Positions 19,025 to 28,418 of a stretch of DNA of 64,000 nt are shown in pieces; position 1 is the stretch's first letter; each line of letters begins with the position of its first letter. Location of the stretch: the NCBI RefSeq assembly GCF_000250985.1, contig NW_013524652.1, positions 1-64,000 on the forward strand, given 5' to 3'. Under the pieces are notes generated by a model. It was not told the DNA's origin. It saw nothing but the letters and a program-made list of their open reading frames with translations, and did not search any database. Source of the stretch: Nematocida parisii ERTm1. Its lineage: Eukaryota; Microsporidia. The position numbers and the translations under genes were made by a program.

Positions 19025-19796
19025 ATTGTTTCTTTTCTTGGCCTAATATATTGTAGTAGAAGAGCTGATCTTTGATTATTTAATAATAAAACTGTAACAT
19101 ATGAGAAAATAGCAATAATAAGTTTTCTCGAGTTATTTCATATAAAAAACAATTTAAAAGAATATGCCGCTATGCCAAAGACTTTCAAAACATACGTATA
19201 AAATAGATTGTGTAGCTTTAATATACCCTAACTTGAATTCTTCCGTGGTGTTTCTGGAAGAGGTTAAATTATTGTAATGGATGGTTAATGGTCATTTTTA
19301 TAGCACATTCTAAGATAGGCTAGGTGTTTGCTATGTTTTTTCTCTATCCTCTCTGTTGTGTATATTCGGGTTATATTTTTAGTTCATTCTAAAATAATTT
19401 GAAAATATGAAACTGTACTAGAATGTAAAAAGCTCTTTTGAGAAAACACATTTTTAGACGGATTAAATATTATTTGAGTTTTAGGATTTTTACATAAAAA
19501 TAATATAAGCAACTTTAGTACACTTCTATAAGCTAAAAGGAAAAATAGCAAAGCATAAATAAATCCAATCGAAGTCAATAGGAAACATAATAAGATAACA
19601 TATAAAGTGCCTGTTATATAAAACCGTACGGCAGATTATAGTAAAAAGAATAATCTAATAATTCGGGTTATATAATAAAACTTATAAATACACTATGTAA
19701 TAATATGTAAGGCATAAATAATATTTTATTTTTAATAGAACATAGATAGTTCACAAAATATAAACACACTAGTGTATAAATAAATGGTCTAGCTAC
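19025..19796. other. Intergenic region with motifs and repeat
   Basis: Contains TTCGGGTTAT at 19365-19374 and 19662-19671, and a good copy of the dispersed AT-rich element. No gene seen. Confidence 0.55.
19702..19763 (+). repeat. Dispersed ~60-bp AT-rich element, copy 2
   Basis: ATGTAAGGCATAAATAATA, TTTTATTTTTAATAGA, then TAGTTCACAAAATATAAAC. It lies beyond the 3' end of the 19797-22493 gene. Confidence 0.7.
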
Positions 19797-22493
19797 TTAG
19801 TATTCTTGAGCACATAAAATGCTGTCAACTTTTTCAAAGAAGCAAAGTAACATATCTAATTTTTGGAAATCTTTTTCAAGACACATGCCGTTCTTCATTG
19901 TGTTCAGAGTAGATATAACCTTTTTAAAGTTTTTTCGGTCCGAGAGATATCCTATGTGCTCCAATTGTAGGTCTAATGGAATTATCCTAGTGTATAGATA
20001 CCTAATTACTTCATACTTGATATCCATTTTCTCACACGCATAAATAAGCCATATGAATCGTAGAAGGCCTGCTACATATGTTTTATTATACCAGTACTTT
20101 TCTATCAAACATAAAAGCTTTTCTGCTCGCATAGTGTTTCCATCTTTAAATATGCAATCAAACATAGGCTCCATAAGCTCTTTTGATAAAAATGGAACGT
20201 TCGCAGACCCATAGCTCTTTTCCAGTTTAATAAACGTATCTAGAGCCATGAGAAGAATTTCTGGATCGCCTCTCTCTAAAATATGACTAAAAATATTTTT
20301 GTTTTCTGTGGCGTTGTATACCCCTATTTTTAAATATAGGCTTTCAGGGATTTTTACGCTGGGAAAGCACTTTTTGTAGGATCCATTGTATATTACGCTG
20401 GAAAGCATATTTAGCTGTGTGCAATAATTAGACAGAAGAACGCTTCCTAAAATGTTGTGAATAAACCGGGCCACAGGATGTTCTGCATCGATCTTCTTTT
20501 CAATTGTATATGCCACGAGGCAGTGTATAAGATTCTTTTTGTAGTTAATGCTTTGTATTTTCCCTGCCATAAGCAAAGCGTTCATAGAGTGAAAATCTGT
20601 ATAGGAAAGCTCTCTAATCACATCTTTTGGAACTGACTCTGACATTGCATCTTCATTAATGCATGTTATAGAAGATCTGATATAGCGAGAAACCAAATGG
20701 CCAATAAAACAGTTTTCTCTTTTGTGCATATTTTCCAAAGACTGGAGAGAAGAGGGCAGGGAAATTGTGTCTGCTCTGTTTTGTGGAAGAAGAGAAATTT
20801 TTGCATGCCCGCTTTTTAAGTAGAGCTGTATTCCACAATTTATCTCATTAACACTATATTTAATGGAGATAGTTCCAAATACGTCAACTTTATCATCGGT
20901 TCTGTAGTCTACTATAAAATCCTCAAAAAGCACAGATATATTTTTGTTATTAGAAAGCAGTGTGAAGACTTTTTCCGTGTACTGCTGAATGTCTCTACGC
21001 AGTTGGCTGCTAATTGGCGCATTCCTATTGATTTGGGTAAAGTAGCCTAAATGTTCATCTTTTAACTTTTCATAATACCCAGAAATCTGCAAAAGAATAC
21101 ACAGCATGTTTAAAAGGCCGGCTCTTATGTTATGTCCCCCTTCTTTATAGGAAATCTCTGGACAACTTAAGTCTGAAACAACTTTACTCCATTCCATGTG
21201 TAGATTTAAGTCCATATCTTCCATAAGCAATTTGTTATTAGCAAAAAATGCTTTTAGATCTGGAGAAGGATCTCTAATATGGTCAATCGTATGACTCTGT
21301 GTTTCTGGAGAGTAGGAAAAGCAGCAAAAAAGAATATATAAGCTATTCTCTACACAGTTTCTAAAACAATTTCTTTTTGGAAAAAACTCCTTATTTGTTC
21401 TGCTATACTTTGGAATACTTTTGAATTCGGGTAGTTGTTTAGCATGCACGAAAGGAAATGTGTTGTACTTGTCTATGCATGCTTTCACCTCTTTTATGCT
21501 GTCAAAATATGAGATATTTTCTTTTTTAACTTGCGAAGCAGGAGAAAAACACCTTTTAAGAACTTCACTTGCTCTTTTTTGGTTTTCATCCCCCAAAATG
21601 TGATTTTCTTCATTTATGCAGTACTCTAGCATTTCATACACAGCCACAATAATGCTTTGTGCTTCCTTAACAGTGTTTACAAGCTTAAATATATACACCT
21701 GTATAAAGAACTTTATGCTATTAAGAAATTCACCACTTTTAAACTCTTCTAATGTATTGGGCTCATCAATTCCAAACACATCATAAAGATATGGCATGGT
21801 ACAGCAATCTTTAAAAAATTGTATTAGATCCCTTGCCTCTGTTTGTTCTCTATGGACTAGCTCATTGGTTTTTGAGTTCAAGAAAGAAACTCTCATAGGT
21901 ATATTTAAGCAAATTTCTTTTGTTACATTCATAATAAGACAAAAGTCTTTTCTTTCTTGTGTAAAGAAAATAGGCACATCTATTCCCTCAGATAAAAGAA
22001 AAAGCGCAGCCATAATGCGTGGCATGTGAGGCTTAACTGCTTCATTCTGAATAAATCTAAAAAACGAGTCATCTCTCATTGCTTCTATTGAGTAATCTCC
22101 ATCCGATGATGGGAAAGCACTGATTAAAATTTTATTAAAGACTCTCTTGTGTACTTCTATTGGGTCGGATGAATGCTTTGTTTTCCAATGGGTGTCTTTA
22201 GCTCGAGAAACCGTCATCTTAAAGTTAGGCCAAAAGGCATCCGGCACACTAATCGGCTCTAGCAAGAAGTTTGCAACTATATCAGGCGAAAATAGCCGCT
22301 TATTTGCCATATACCCTTCCTGTTCATAAATATAGCCGCGCAATAGGTTTAAAGGCCCATTAAGGTTCACTTCCATTTCTTTCTTAGAAGACCCTACTCT
22401 TGTGGTTCTTTGTACTTCTTCAATGTTCTCAAAAGTAAACTTTCCATATATTTGATCGCTCAGTAGCATCATAATTAGTAAGTTTATTCTCAT
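19797..22493 (-). CDS. Secreted large-gene-family protein (complete)
   Basis: 898 residues from the ATG at 22493. The signal peptide is MRINLLIMMLLSDQIYGKF. Family blocks are NLLRGYIYEQEGYMANKRLF and SPDIVANFLL, then IMAALFLLSEGIDVPIFF, NCVENSLYILFCCFSYSPE, and HMEWSKVVSDL...GLLNMLCILLQISG. Compared with 13958-16807 the order and spacing are the same, and identity is concentrated in these blocks. No membrane segment follows the signal peptide. The immediate upstream sequence, read toward the gene, has an AAATTT core followed by TATAGCCC, a combination like the AAATTT-like and CCC-like start signals described in other microsporidia. Confidence 0.88.
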   Translation of the reverse strand: MRINLLIMMLLSDQIYGKFTFENIEEVQRTTRVGSSKKEMEVNLNGPLNLLRGYIYEQEGYMANKRLFSPDIVANFLLEPISVPDAFWPNFKMTVSRAKDTHWKTKHSSDPIEVHKRVFNKILISAFPSSDGDYSIEAMRDDSFFRFIQNEAVKPHMPRIMAALFLLSEGIDVPIFFTQERKDFCLIMNVTKEICLNIPMRVSFLNSKTNELVHREQTEARDLIQFFKDCCTMPYLYDVFGIDEPNTLEEFKSGEFLNSIKFFIQVYIFKLVNTVKEAQSIIVAVYEMLEYCINEENHILGDENQKRASEVLKRCFSPASQVKKENISYFDSIKEVKACIDKYNTFPFVHAKQLPEFKSIPKYSRTNKEFFPKRNCFRNCVENSLYILFCCFSYSPETQSHTIDHIRDPSPDLKAFFANNKLLMEDMDLNLHMEWSKVVSDLSCPEISYKEGGHNIRAGLLNMLCILLQISGYYEKLKDEHLGYFTQINRNAPISSQLRRDIQQYTEKVFTLLSNNKNISVLFEDFIVDYRTDDKVDVFGTISIKYSVNEINCGIQLYLKSGHAKISLLPQNRADTISLPSSLQSLENMHKRENCFIGHLVSRYIRSSITCINEDAMSESVPKDVIRELSYTDFHSMNALLMAGKIQSINYKKNLIHCLVAYTIEKKIDAEHPVARFIHNILGSVLLSNYCTQLNMLSSVIYNGSYKKCFPSVKIPESLYLKIGVYNATENKNIFSHILERGDPEILLMALDTFIKLEKSYGSANVPFLSKELMEPMFDCIFKDGNTMRAEKLLCLIEKYWYNKTYVAGLLRFIWLIYACEKMDIKYEVIRYLYTRIIPLDLQLEHIGYLSDRKNFKKVISTLNTMKNGMCLEKDFQKLDMLLCFFEKVDSILCAQEY

Positions 22494-22497
22494 TAAT

Positions 22498-22515
22498 GGG
22501 CTATAAATTTTTTTT
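22498..22515 (-). promoter_or_regulatory. AAATTT plus GCCC start signal
   Basis: Read toward the 22493 start: eight A residues, TTTATAGCCC, then ATTAATG. A similar A-run plus TTTATTT precedes the 25210 start (25217-25231). Confidence 0.45.
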
Positions 22516-22588
22516 CATAAAACCTTGAAAATCAGAAATACCAAAATATCCATTCCGCTGCATGATAAGGCTAGCACATGTAGTGTAT

Positions 22589-22598
22589 TTCGGGTTAT
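22589..22598 (+). promoter_or_regulatory. TTCGGGTTAT motif upstream of 22493 start
   Basis: Exact copy, 96 bp before the ATG of the minus-strand gene. It is also the start of sequence shared with 10463 onward. Confidence 0.45.
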
Positions 22599-22659
22599 TT
22601 GAATTCTTCATATTAATGACAGTTTGTATGCCAAGTGCAGCATAAGTTAAGTAGTACGT

Positions 22660-22718
22660 AGATTATCTGAATATTTTGTAAACATGCCAGTATATAAATT
22701 AAATTAATTATACGGTAT
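22660..22718 (+). repeat. Copy of the 3' flank of the 8553-10418 gene
   Basis: GATTATCTGAATATTTTGTA, AACATGCCAGTATA, then AAATTAATTATACGGTAT, matching 10468-10520 closely. It is joined directly to a copy of the family's 5' flank, as if two tandem gene copies had lost the body between them. Confidence 0.6.
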
Positions 22719-22802
22719 GTTGGTTCTTCGTGTGCTCAAGAAGATCATGCGTGTCTCAGCAATGGCACTGCCTCTTGTGATGTAATGGAACAATTCGTGA
22801 TA
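22719..22802 (+). repeat. 5'-flank element of the 8553 gene family, copy 3
   Basis: TTGGTTCTTCGTGTGCTC, GCGTGTCTCAGCAATGGCA, then GTGATGTAATGGAACAATT. Confidence 0.55.
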
Positions 22803-22897
22803 TCAAAATACTAGATGCGATCACAGAGCATGATATTAAATAAACAAAAATCATGGTATTCCATGCCCGCATATTATGATATCGTGCGAAGTAAAGC

Positions 22898-23030
22898 TAT
22901 ATAAGAGCTTCTGAAATTCAATAAATGCAAAGCTTTATTATGGCATCTAGTAGTTAACATTCTTCAAGAAGAGAAAACCACAGTTTGGTCTATAAATACA
23001 AAATGTAAAGTATGGTGGCACTGCTACTAG
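22898..23030 (+). pseudogene. Decayed 5' end of the 8553-10418 gene
   Basis: TATATAAGAG at 22898-22907, the TTCAATAAA leader, an ATG at 22940 and about 90 bp alignable to the start of the intact gene (CATTCTTCAAGAAGAG against CACTTACAAGAAAGAG). A stop codon is at the sixth position, so this copy is dead. Confidence 0.6.
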
Positions 23031-23662
23031 GTATAACTACTAAAAGATGATCTGTCAATGTACTAGCTCGTGCGATGATCTAGCCAAAACAAAAGGCCGG
23101 GATCGCAAATTAATAGCCCAAAATTCAAAATATTTAAGCAGAAAGCATACTTCCAATTCACAGGGAACTCCTTTTTTATTAGAAATCAGTTTATTACAAA
23201 AAATCTTGGAGTATCGAAGCCATACTTCAGAGGCAGGTCTAGCAAAGATATGCCATATGGACTATGAGCCTGTGCGAGCTTAGACTGCCCCACTAAAAAT
23301 AATAAAGAGTTTAATCCTTTAACTATCTTGTGCTACTTAGCAAAACAGTAATAGCACTACCACTTATGCGTATGCCCGAAATAAATAACATTTATTAATC
23401 GCCAATTCTAAGAATTCAACTAATAAAATGTAGTTTAAAACAATGGTGTTTATTATATTGTTGTTATTCTATATAGTTTTATATTTAAATTTATACTTAA
23501 TTAGCACTATATAACCCGAAACTAAATTATTATATAAATAGCCACAAAAATTATCATGTATAAGGCATAAATAATATTTTATTTTAATAGAGTATGCTTA
23601 TATTACATCATGTAAAACAAGTGCAAAATTATTCTTTTATATTTCTCTTAAAAATCTATGCA
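23031..23662. other. Intergenic region
   Basis: A 78-codon plus-strand frame (23047-23283) may be random or part of the decayed gene copy; I do not support it as a gene. ATAACCCGAA lies at 23511-23520 and a TATGCCCGAAATAA variant at about 23371. A partial dispersed element follows. Confidence 0.45.
23561..23600 (+). repeat. Dispersed AT-rich element, partial copy
   Basis: TAAGGCATAAATAATATTTT followed by ATTTTAATAGAGTATG. The TAGTTCAC end is missing. Confidence 0.55.
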
Positions 23663-25210
23663 TTAAACACAAATTAAGATGTTAAGAGCCGGTACATCAC
23701 TAACATTTGGGTGTGATTTAAAGTACAAATGCATAGCAATGGTGAAAGCCATTGAGAATACAATTTTCACTAAAGCCCATGCATATTCTCTTAGATTGAT
23801 TTTTTTCACAAATAAATTTTTAGTTTCGTGTGATATGCTGCCCAAAGAGCACCCAAGGTTCATTAGAATTAGAACTAGCTCAAAGAGATAAATTGAATAG
23901 TTCAGCAAGTTTGTTGGGAACATTATACACATTACAGTAGACATAAGCACAAAAAATCCTACTAAATACAAAAAGTCCTCTGGATGCTTTTTGTATGGGC
24001 TTAGATTCGTATTTCTCTTGTTCATTAATATTGGATTGTTATAAAGATCTATTATGCACATAATAGATAAAATAGCTTCAATTGGGCTTGGTTTTGATAT
24101 GTGCTTCATAGATAGCCCCATAATACCATTATTCTTGACCACCATATTTAGCATGAAAACTAAGGAAAATATTGACTGAATAAACTTCAAGAAATTTTTT
24201 AGCCTATAATAGTGCCCATGCTCTTTATATAATTCTTCAATTGGGGGTTTTGCAGTAAGTAGGTCTATAACTACAGACTCGTTTTTATCACCATCTTCGC
24301 TGTCTTTTATGCCGTTCATGGCTTGCATCGCATGCATGTCTTTCTTGATCATTTCAACAATGCACATTCTGCGAGAAAGTTGTTCATCTGTGCTATGAAG
24401 CAGATTGAAGGAGTTTCCAAACATTTCAAGCACTTTTTTATGATCTATTTTAGTTGTTTTCTTTTGCATTTTCTTGATTGCATCCGAGTGATGTGCTGCA
24501 GTAAGAATAAAACAATAGATTTGTATATATATCTCAGATGGATAGAAATCATCACCTAATCTTCCTAAAATGCACTCGCAATAGTTTAGTATTTGGAATA
24601 GGCCATTTCTTCTAATAAATTCTAACGTTGTATCGACAGGCTGAATTGGTATTTTAAGAAGCTCCTCTGGATTGGCTTCAAATTCCTTGTATACTTTCCG
24701 TGAGAGGCTATTTAGCAGTGTTTCGCACATTTCTTCCTGCGCTTGGATGTATAGATAGTAGTTTAGCGCCTGCAAAACATCAACTCCACTACTAGCCATG
24801 TCGTCCCGAACATTTGCAACACCAGTATATATTTTGGCTCTTGCACACAGCTCTTTCTGAATGCATCCTATCATGTGATCAAGAACTTCACTCGCACTGT
24901 GCTTTTCTGATTTTAGCATGTTAATTATATTCTCTTCTTCTTTCTTTTCATATTGAATATGCTGTATATTTGCAGTCATATTCTTTAGATTCTCTCCCTC
25001 ATCTCTGCCTTCTGCATTCTTAACTATGATGCCTTCTGCTAATTTGCTTTTCTCCACCAATGATTTAAGTACCAGCTGGAATATTTCCTTCTTTGGAACA
25101 TATTTTTCTTCTAATATTTTCTCAATGTCTTCTATGCACTGTTTTCTTATTGGTTCAAATATTTTCTTAATATTACCCGTCCATATGTTGATCACTGTTT
25201 CATTTTCCAT
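23663..25210 (-). CDS. Multi-pass membrane protein of unknown function
   Basis: 515 residues from the ATG at 25210. About the first 335 residues are soluble and charged, with coiled-coil character near residues 85-125. The C-terminal 170 residues hold about five hydrophobic segments, for example IQSIFSLVFMLNMVV, FLYLVGFFVLMSTVMCIMF, YSIYLFELVLILMNLGC and ALVKIVFSMAFTIAMHLYF. There is no signal peptide. The topology, a large cytosolic N-terminal domain before a bundle of membrane helices, could suit an organelle membrane protein. I do not recognise the family. Upstream, read toward the gene, is an A7TTTATTTATCAG leader. Confidence 0.8.
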   Translation of the reverse strand: MENETVINIWTGNIKKIFEPIRKQCIEDIEKILEEKYVPKKEIFQLVLKSLVEKSKLAEGIIVKNAEGRDEGENLKNMTANIQHIQYEKKEEENIINMLKSEKHSASEVLDHMIGCIQKELCARAKIYTGVANVRDDMASSGVDVLQALNYYLYIQAQEEMCETLLNSLSRKVYKEFEANPEELLKIPIQPVDTTLEFIRRNGLFQILNYCECILGRLGDDFYPSEIYIQIYCFILTAAHHSDAIKKMQKKTTKIDHKKVLEMFGNSFNLLHSTDEQLSRRMCIVEMIKKDMHAMQAMNGIKDSEDGDKNESVVIDLLTAKPPIEELYKEHGHYYRLKNFLKFIQSIFSLVFMLNMVVKNNGIMGLSMKHISKPSPIEAILSIMCIIDLYNNPILMNKRNTNLSPYKKHPEDFLYLVGFFVLMSTVMCIMFPTNLLNYSIYLFELVLILMNLGCSLGSISHETKNLFVKKINLREYAWALVKIVFSMAFTIAMHLYFKSHPNVSDVPALNILICV

Positions 25211-25968
25211 TCTGATAAATAAATTTTTTTGCTATTTATAACGTAGTATTTTCTATAAAGTACCTATGCTTGCTGTGTATAAGAGAATCCTGCAGCGCAT
25301 CATACACAAGTAGTGTATTTAGTATCATACGAAAATGTGTAAGACCCCTTATTTTCTCAATTAGAAATTTTCGTAAAAGCTAAAAAATAAAGTATACTAT
25401 TAGCGTATACTATAAGAAAATAAAAACCCATTAAACAATTACGTGCATAATATTCTATTGAATAAATAATATACCTGGCGACATTCAAAATATCACGCTG
25501 TTTGAGTTAAATTAAATTATCTAAGTTATAATCATTAGCGATTAATACAAACCTATCTTAATGCATATCTTTATTTTAAATGAAATTTTTCTCTGTATGT
25601 CTTCTTCTTTCTCTAATCCTTTTATTTTCAATTTTAGTCATATACATGTATTTAGAAAATTTGGGTTATATATAGTGCTTAGCTTAATAGTTTGGAAAGC
25701 CTTTCTATCTATTGCTGGATTTATGCAGTGATTTCCTATGCATTTGTTAAAAATATGCTAAGTACATATAAGCTACTAAGCAAGTATACTTTGAAATCGC
25801 CCGATATAACCCGAAATAAATATTAGTTTGAAGAGAAGCGGAAGAAAGGCAATATTTTCAGAAACAGCTCGCTATTCTGCTTTTTGAGTTCTCTAATAAT
25901 ACACATATACATACAACTTCCTATACTTATATAAAAAGACGGCAGATTTTTATAATTTTTGGAAATTT
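25211..25968. other. Intergenic region
   Basis: Exact ATAACCCGAA at 25806-25815 and a TTTGGGTTAT variant at 25660-25669. No gene seen. Confidence 0.5.
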
Positions 25969-26463
25969 CTATTTATACCCCCTCTTGGTTATTTCATTAT
26001 ACAGTCTTTTCATGCATGATATAAGAGAACAAAATCTTCCATAGAGAGAGGATTCATTCTGCTGGTTTATATTAATTAATCGAGAAAGATAAAATAGAGA
26101 AGAAGCGCATACCGGCATTCTGTTTATAGACAAGACAAATATATCTATATTCTCCTTAGAAGCTTCTTCTTCTTCTGAAGTATATGTAGAAATTGACTCA
26201 AGTATTTCTGTTATGTACTCCCAGAACATGATTTCTTCAGTAGAAGTACTTCCTGCTGAACTTTCTTCATCCAAAGATGTGCACAGGCGCATCCAAGCGC
26301 GCATTGCTGCCATAAAAAGTGTTTTGTCCCATTTTTCCTCTTTAATATGCAGTATACTATTCATTAAGAAGCTTTTATTCTTTTCAAGTAGCATCTTTTT
26401 GGTTGTCAAGTTCATATTTTCAATGTCCTGCTCGCTTGGTAGATCCATTAAAAAATTATTCAT
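25969..26463 (-). CDS. Small hydrophilic hypothetical protein
   Basis: 164 residues from the ATG at 26463; a second ATG at 26448 is also possible. There is no signal peptide or membrane segment. The protein is rich in Glu and Ser, with an acidic middle (YTSEEEEASKEN), and predicted helices on either side. An exact TTCGGGTTAT lies only 4 bp before the first ATG and 19 bp before the second. If the motif acts in transcription, the second start is the more likely one. No family recognised. Confidence 0.65.
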   Translation of the reverse strand: MNNFLMDLPSEQDIENMNLTTKKMLLEKNKSFLMNSILHIKEEKWDKTLFMAAMRAWMRLCTSLDEESSAGSTSTEEIMFWEYITEILESISTYTSEEEEASKENIDIFVLSINRMPVCASSLFYLSRLININQQNESSLYGRFCSLISCMKRLYNEITKRGYK

Positions 26464-26467
26464 AAAC

Positions 26468-26477
26468 TTCGGGTTAT
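26468..26477 (+). promoter_or_regulatory. TTCGGGTTAT motif next to a start codon
   Basis: Reads ATAACCCGAA toward the minus-strand gene. It is the closest placement to any start codon in the window. Confidence 0.5.
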
Positions 26478-27420
26478 ATCTGCATTAGCCGAGACTAAAG
26501 TTTTTGAGGTGTATAAGAAGGCATGCCCGCATGGGTTGCAAATATATACACCAATTAGAAATTCATTTCTTATTCTATATTCAGATATGCATGGGATTTA
26601 ATGCTCTAAATTGTGTGCAGTAAATTAGATCAGAATTGAAAATTAATTATTATACAAAAGTGAAATATCTGTTGATTAATTCATTAGTACTATTAATCAT
26701 AAAATGTAATTGTCTCATTATCAAATTACGAAAAAAATATTCTAATATAATACCAATATTTGAGTATGGCTCTGCTCTATAAAACAAAAGTAAAATATGC
26801 TTTAACTAAAGAATTTGAAATTTAAATTAGTAGCAAAATAACTCTTCTTTGACTAAGCATTATATTATACTACAGAAGATATTATAGTTTTAGTTGTGTT
26901 TTCTTTTGTTCTTCTACTATATTATCTAGCTAACCAAGAAGAAATTAAAATGCACAGCATGTTCTAGAGAATACTTTTCAACTATTTCGGGTTATAACAT
27001 AGTAATATATTTAGTACTTTTTATACCAATAGTATTTACTGCCATACTATTAAATATAGCATAAACACCCACAATATATACTGTACAACAATATAATTTT
27101 AAGTTCTTAAGATCTAACATCTCTCTACTTGGTTGATATACTACTTTGAGATAGAATATTTTGTACTACTAAATTTTACTGAATTTATTTCGGATGACCC
27201 GAATAAACTCCCCTAAATATTGTGTACTGTCTTTCTTGCCGGTTCTTCGCCCTTTCTCTTTAACTCTTTTCTTTTCCTTCTAAGACCAAACTTAGTTCAT
27301 TTAGGATTTTCTTTTATTTTTCTTAATTTGTCTATGAAAGGTCACGGGGTATTCAAATGGGAATGATTAAAAGAAAGTTTTCTGCTTTTCTAAAAGAATT
27401 TTTTAGGATTATTACAGGAG
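26478..27420. other. Intergenic region
   Basis: TTCGGGTTAT at 26986-26995 and a TGACCCGAA variant at 27195-27203. The 27320-27420 stretch is T-rich, with AATTTTTTAGG 22 bp before the kinase start. No gene seen. Confidence 0.5.
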
Positions 27421-28392
27421 ATGTTTTTACTTAGAGATTTAAAGATGGTGAGAGTTCTAGGAGAAGGTTCCTACGGGAGAGTATTCCTTGTTTCGTTCGA
27501 TGGTCTTGCCGGGCTGAAGATGAAGAAGCTTTATGCACTTAAGATAATGAGCAAATCGCAAATTCTTCACAGCAACCAACTATTGCACGTATATAATGAA
27601 AAGGCAGTAATGCTGAGCTTATATTCGTCTTTCTTTGTTCGGCTGTATAGCACGTTTCAAGACAAAAGATATCTTTTTATGGTTATGGAGTATGTTCCTG
27701 GAGGAGAGCTTTTCTCTTTTATGAAAGAAATTATTAAGTTTACTGTAAAACAAGCAAGATTCTATATTGCGGAAATACTTGTTGCACTGGAAACCCTGCA
27801 TGGGCTGGGGATTATTTACCGAGATTTAAAGCCAGAGAATGTTCTACTTGACCGGGAGGGGCATATAAAGCTTGCAGACTTTGGGTTTTCCAAAAAGCTA
27901 TACCAGCCGCTTACATGGACACTTTGCGGAACACCAGAGTATCTGGCTCCCGAGATTGTAATGAACATAGGGCATGGTTTTGAGGTAGACTTCTGGTCGC
28001 TTGGTGTTATTTTGTATGAAATGATAGTGGGGCAGCCGCCATTTTACCACGAAAACCAAGTTGAACTGTGTAGGCTTATTATCCGTGGCAATATTAAGTT
28101 TCCAGCATTTGTGGACCCAGTGTCTAAAGACCTCATAAAACAGCTTTTGCAGACAGACAGGAGGAAGAGACTAGGCTATAAAAAGGGAGTAAAGATGATA
28201 TGCAGACATTCTTTCTTTAGGGAGATAAACTGGACAATTGTTCAGAGCCGAAGCTACACTCCCCCAATAATTCCTGTTACCAATGAGGAAAATGACAGAA
28301 AGGACAATCCTGCGGGCTGTTCGATTCAGTCCCACATAATGGGAATGGAGAACGACCTGCCTGTTATGGACCAGTTGTTTGACCAATACTAA
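27421..28392 (+). CDS. cAMP-dependent protein kinase catalytic subunit-like (AGC kinase)
   Basis: 323 residues; a complete AGC kinase domain starts almost at residue 1. Glycine loop GEGSYGRV is 14-21, catalytic Lys 41, helix-C Glu 60, the YRDLKPEN loop 133-140 (catalytic Asp 135), DFG 153-155, and activation segment TWTLCGTPEYLAPE 165-178 with Thr 167 at the PKA phosphorylation site. The C-terminal tail is shortened and ends in FDQY, a possible remnant of the AGC hydrophobic motif. The N-terminal helix that precedes the domain in animal and yeast PKA is absent. It should phosphorylate Ser/Thr in basic contexts. The start is the first in-frame ATG; an upstream in-frame ATG at 27334 runs into a stop. 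Confidence 0.93.
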   Translation: MFLLRDLKMVRVLGEGSYGRVFLVSFDGLAGLKMKKLYALKIMSKSQILHSNQLLHVYNEKAVMLSLYSSFFVRLYSTFQDKRYLFMVMEYVPGGELFSFMKEIIKFTVKQARFYIAEILVALETLHGLGIIYRDLKPENVLLDREGHIKLADFGFSKKLYQPLTWTLCGTPEYLAPEIVMNIGHGFEVDFWSLGVILYEMIVGQPPFYHENQVELCRLIIRGNIKFPAFVDPVSKDLIKQLLQTDRRKRLGYKKGVKMICRHSFFREINWTIVQSRSYTPPIIPVTNEENDRKDNPAGCSIQSHIMGMENDLPVMDQLFDQY

Positions 28393-28403
28393 CTAATACC
28401 AAG

Positions 28404-28418
28404 GAAGGCATTGCCTTC
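28404..28418 (+). terminator. Hairpin just after the kinase stop
   Basis: GAAGGC-ATT-GCCTTC followed by TTATT, beginning 12 bp after the stop codon. A eukaryotic mRNA would not need it to terminate, so it may be a 3' end structure instead. Confidence 0.3.
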
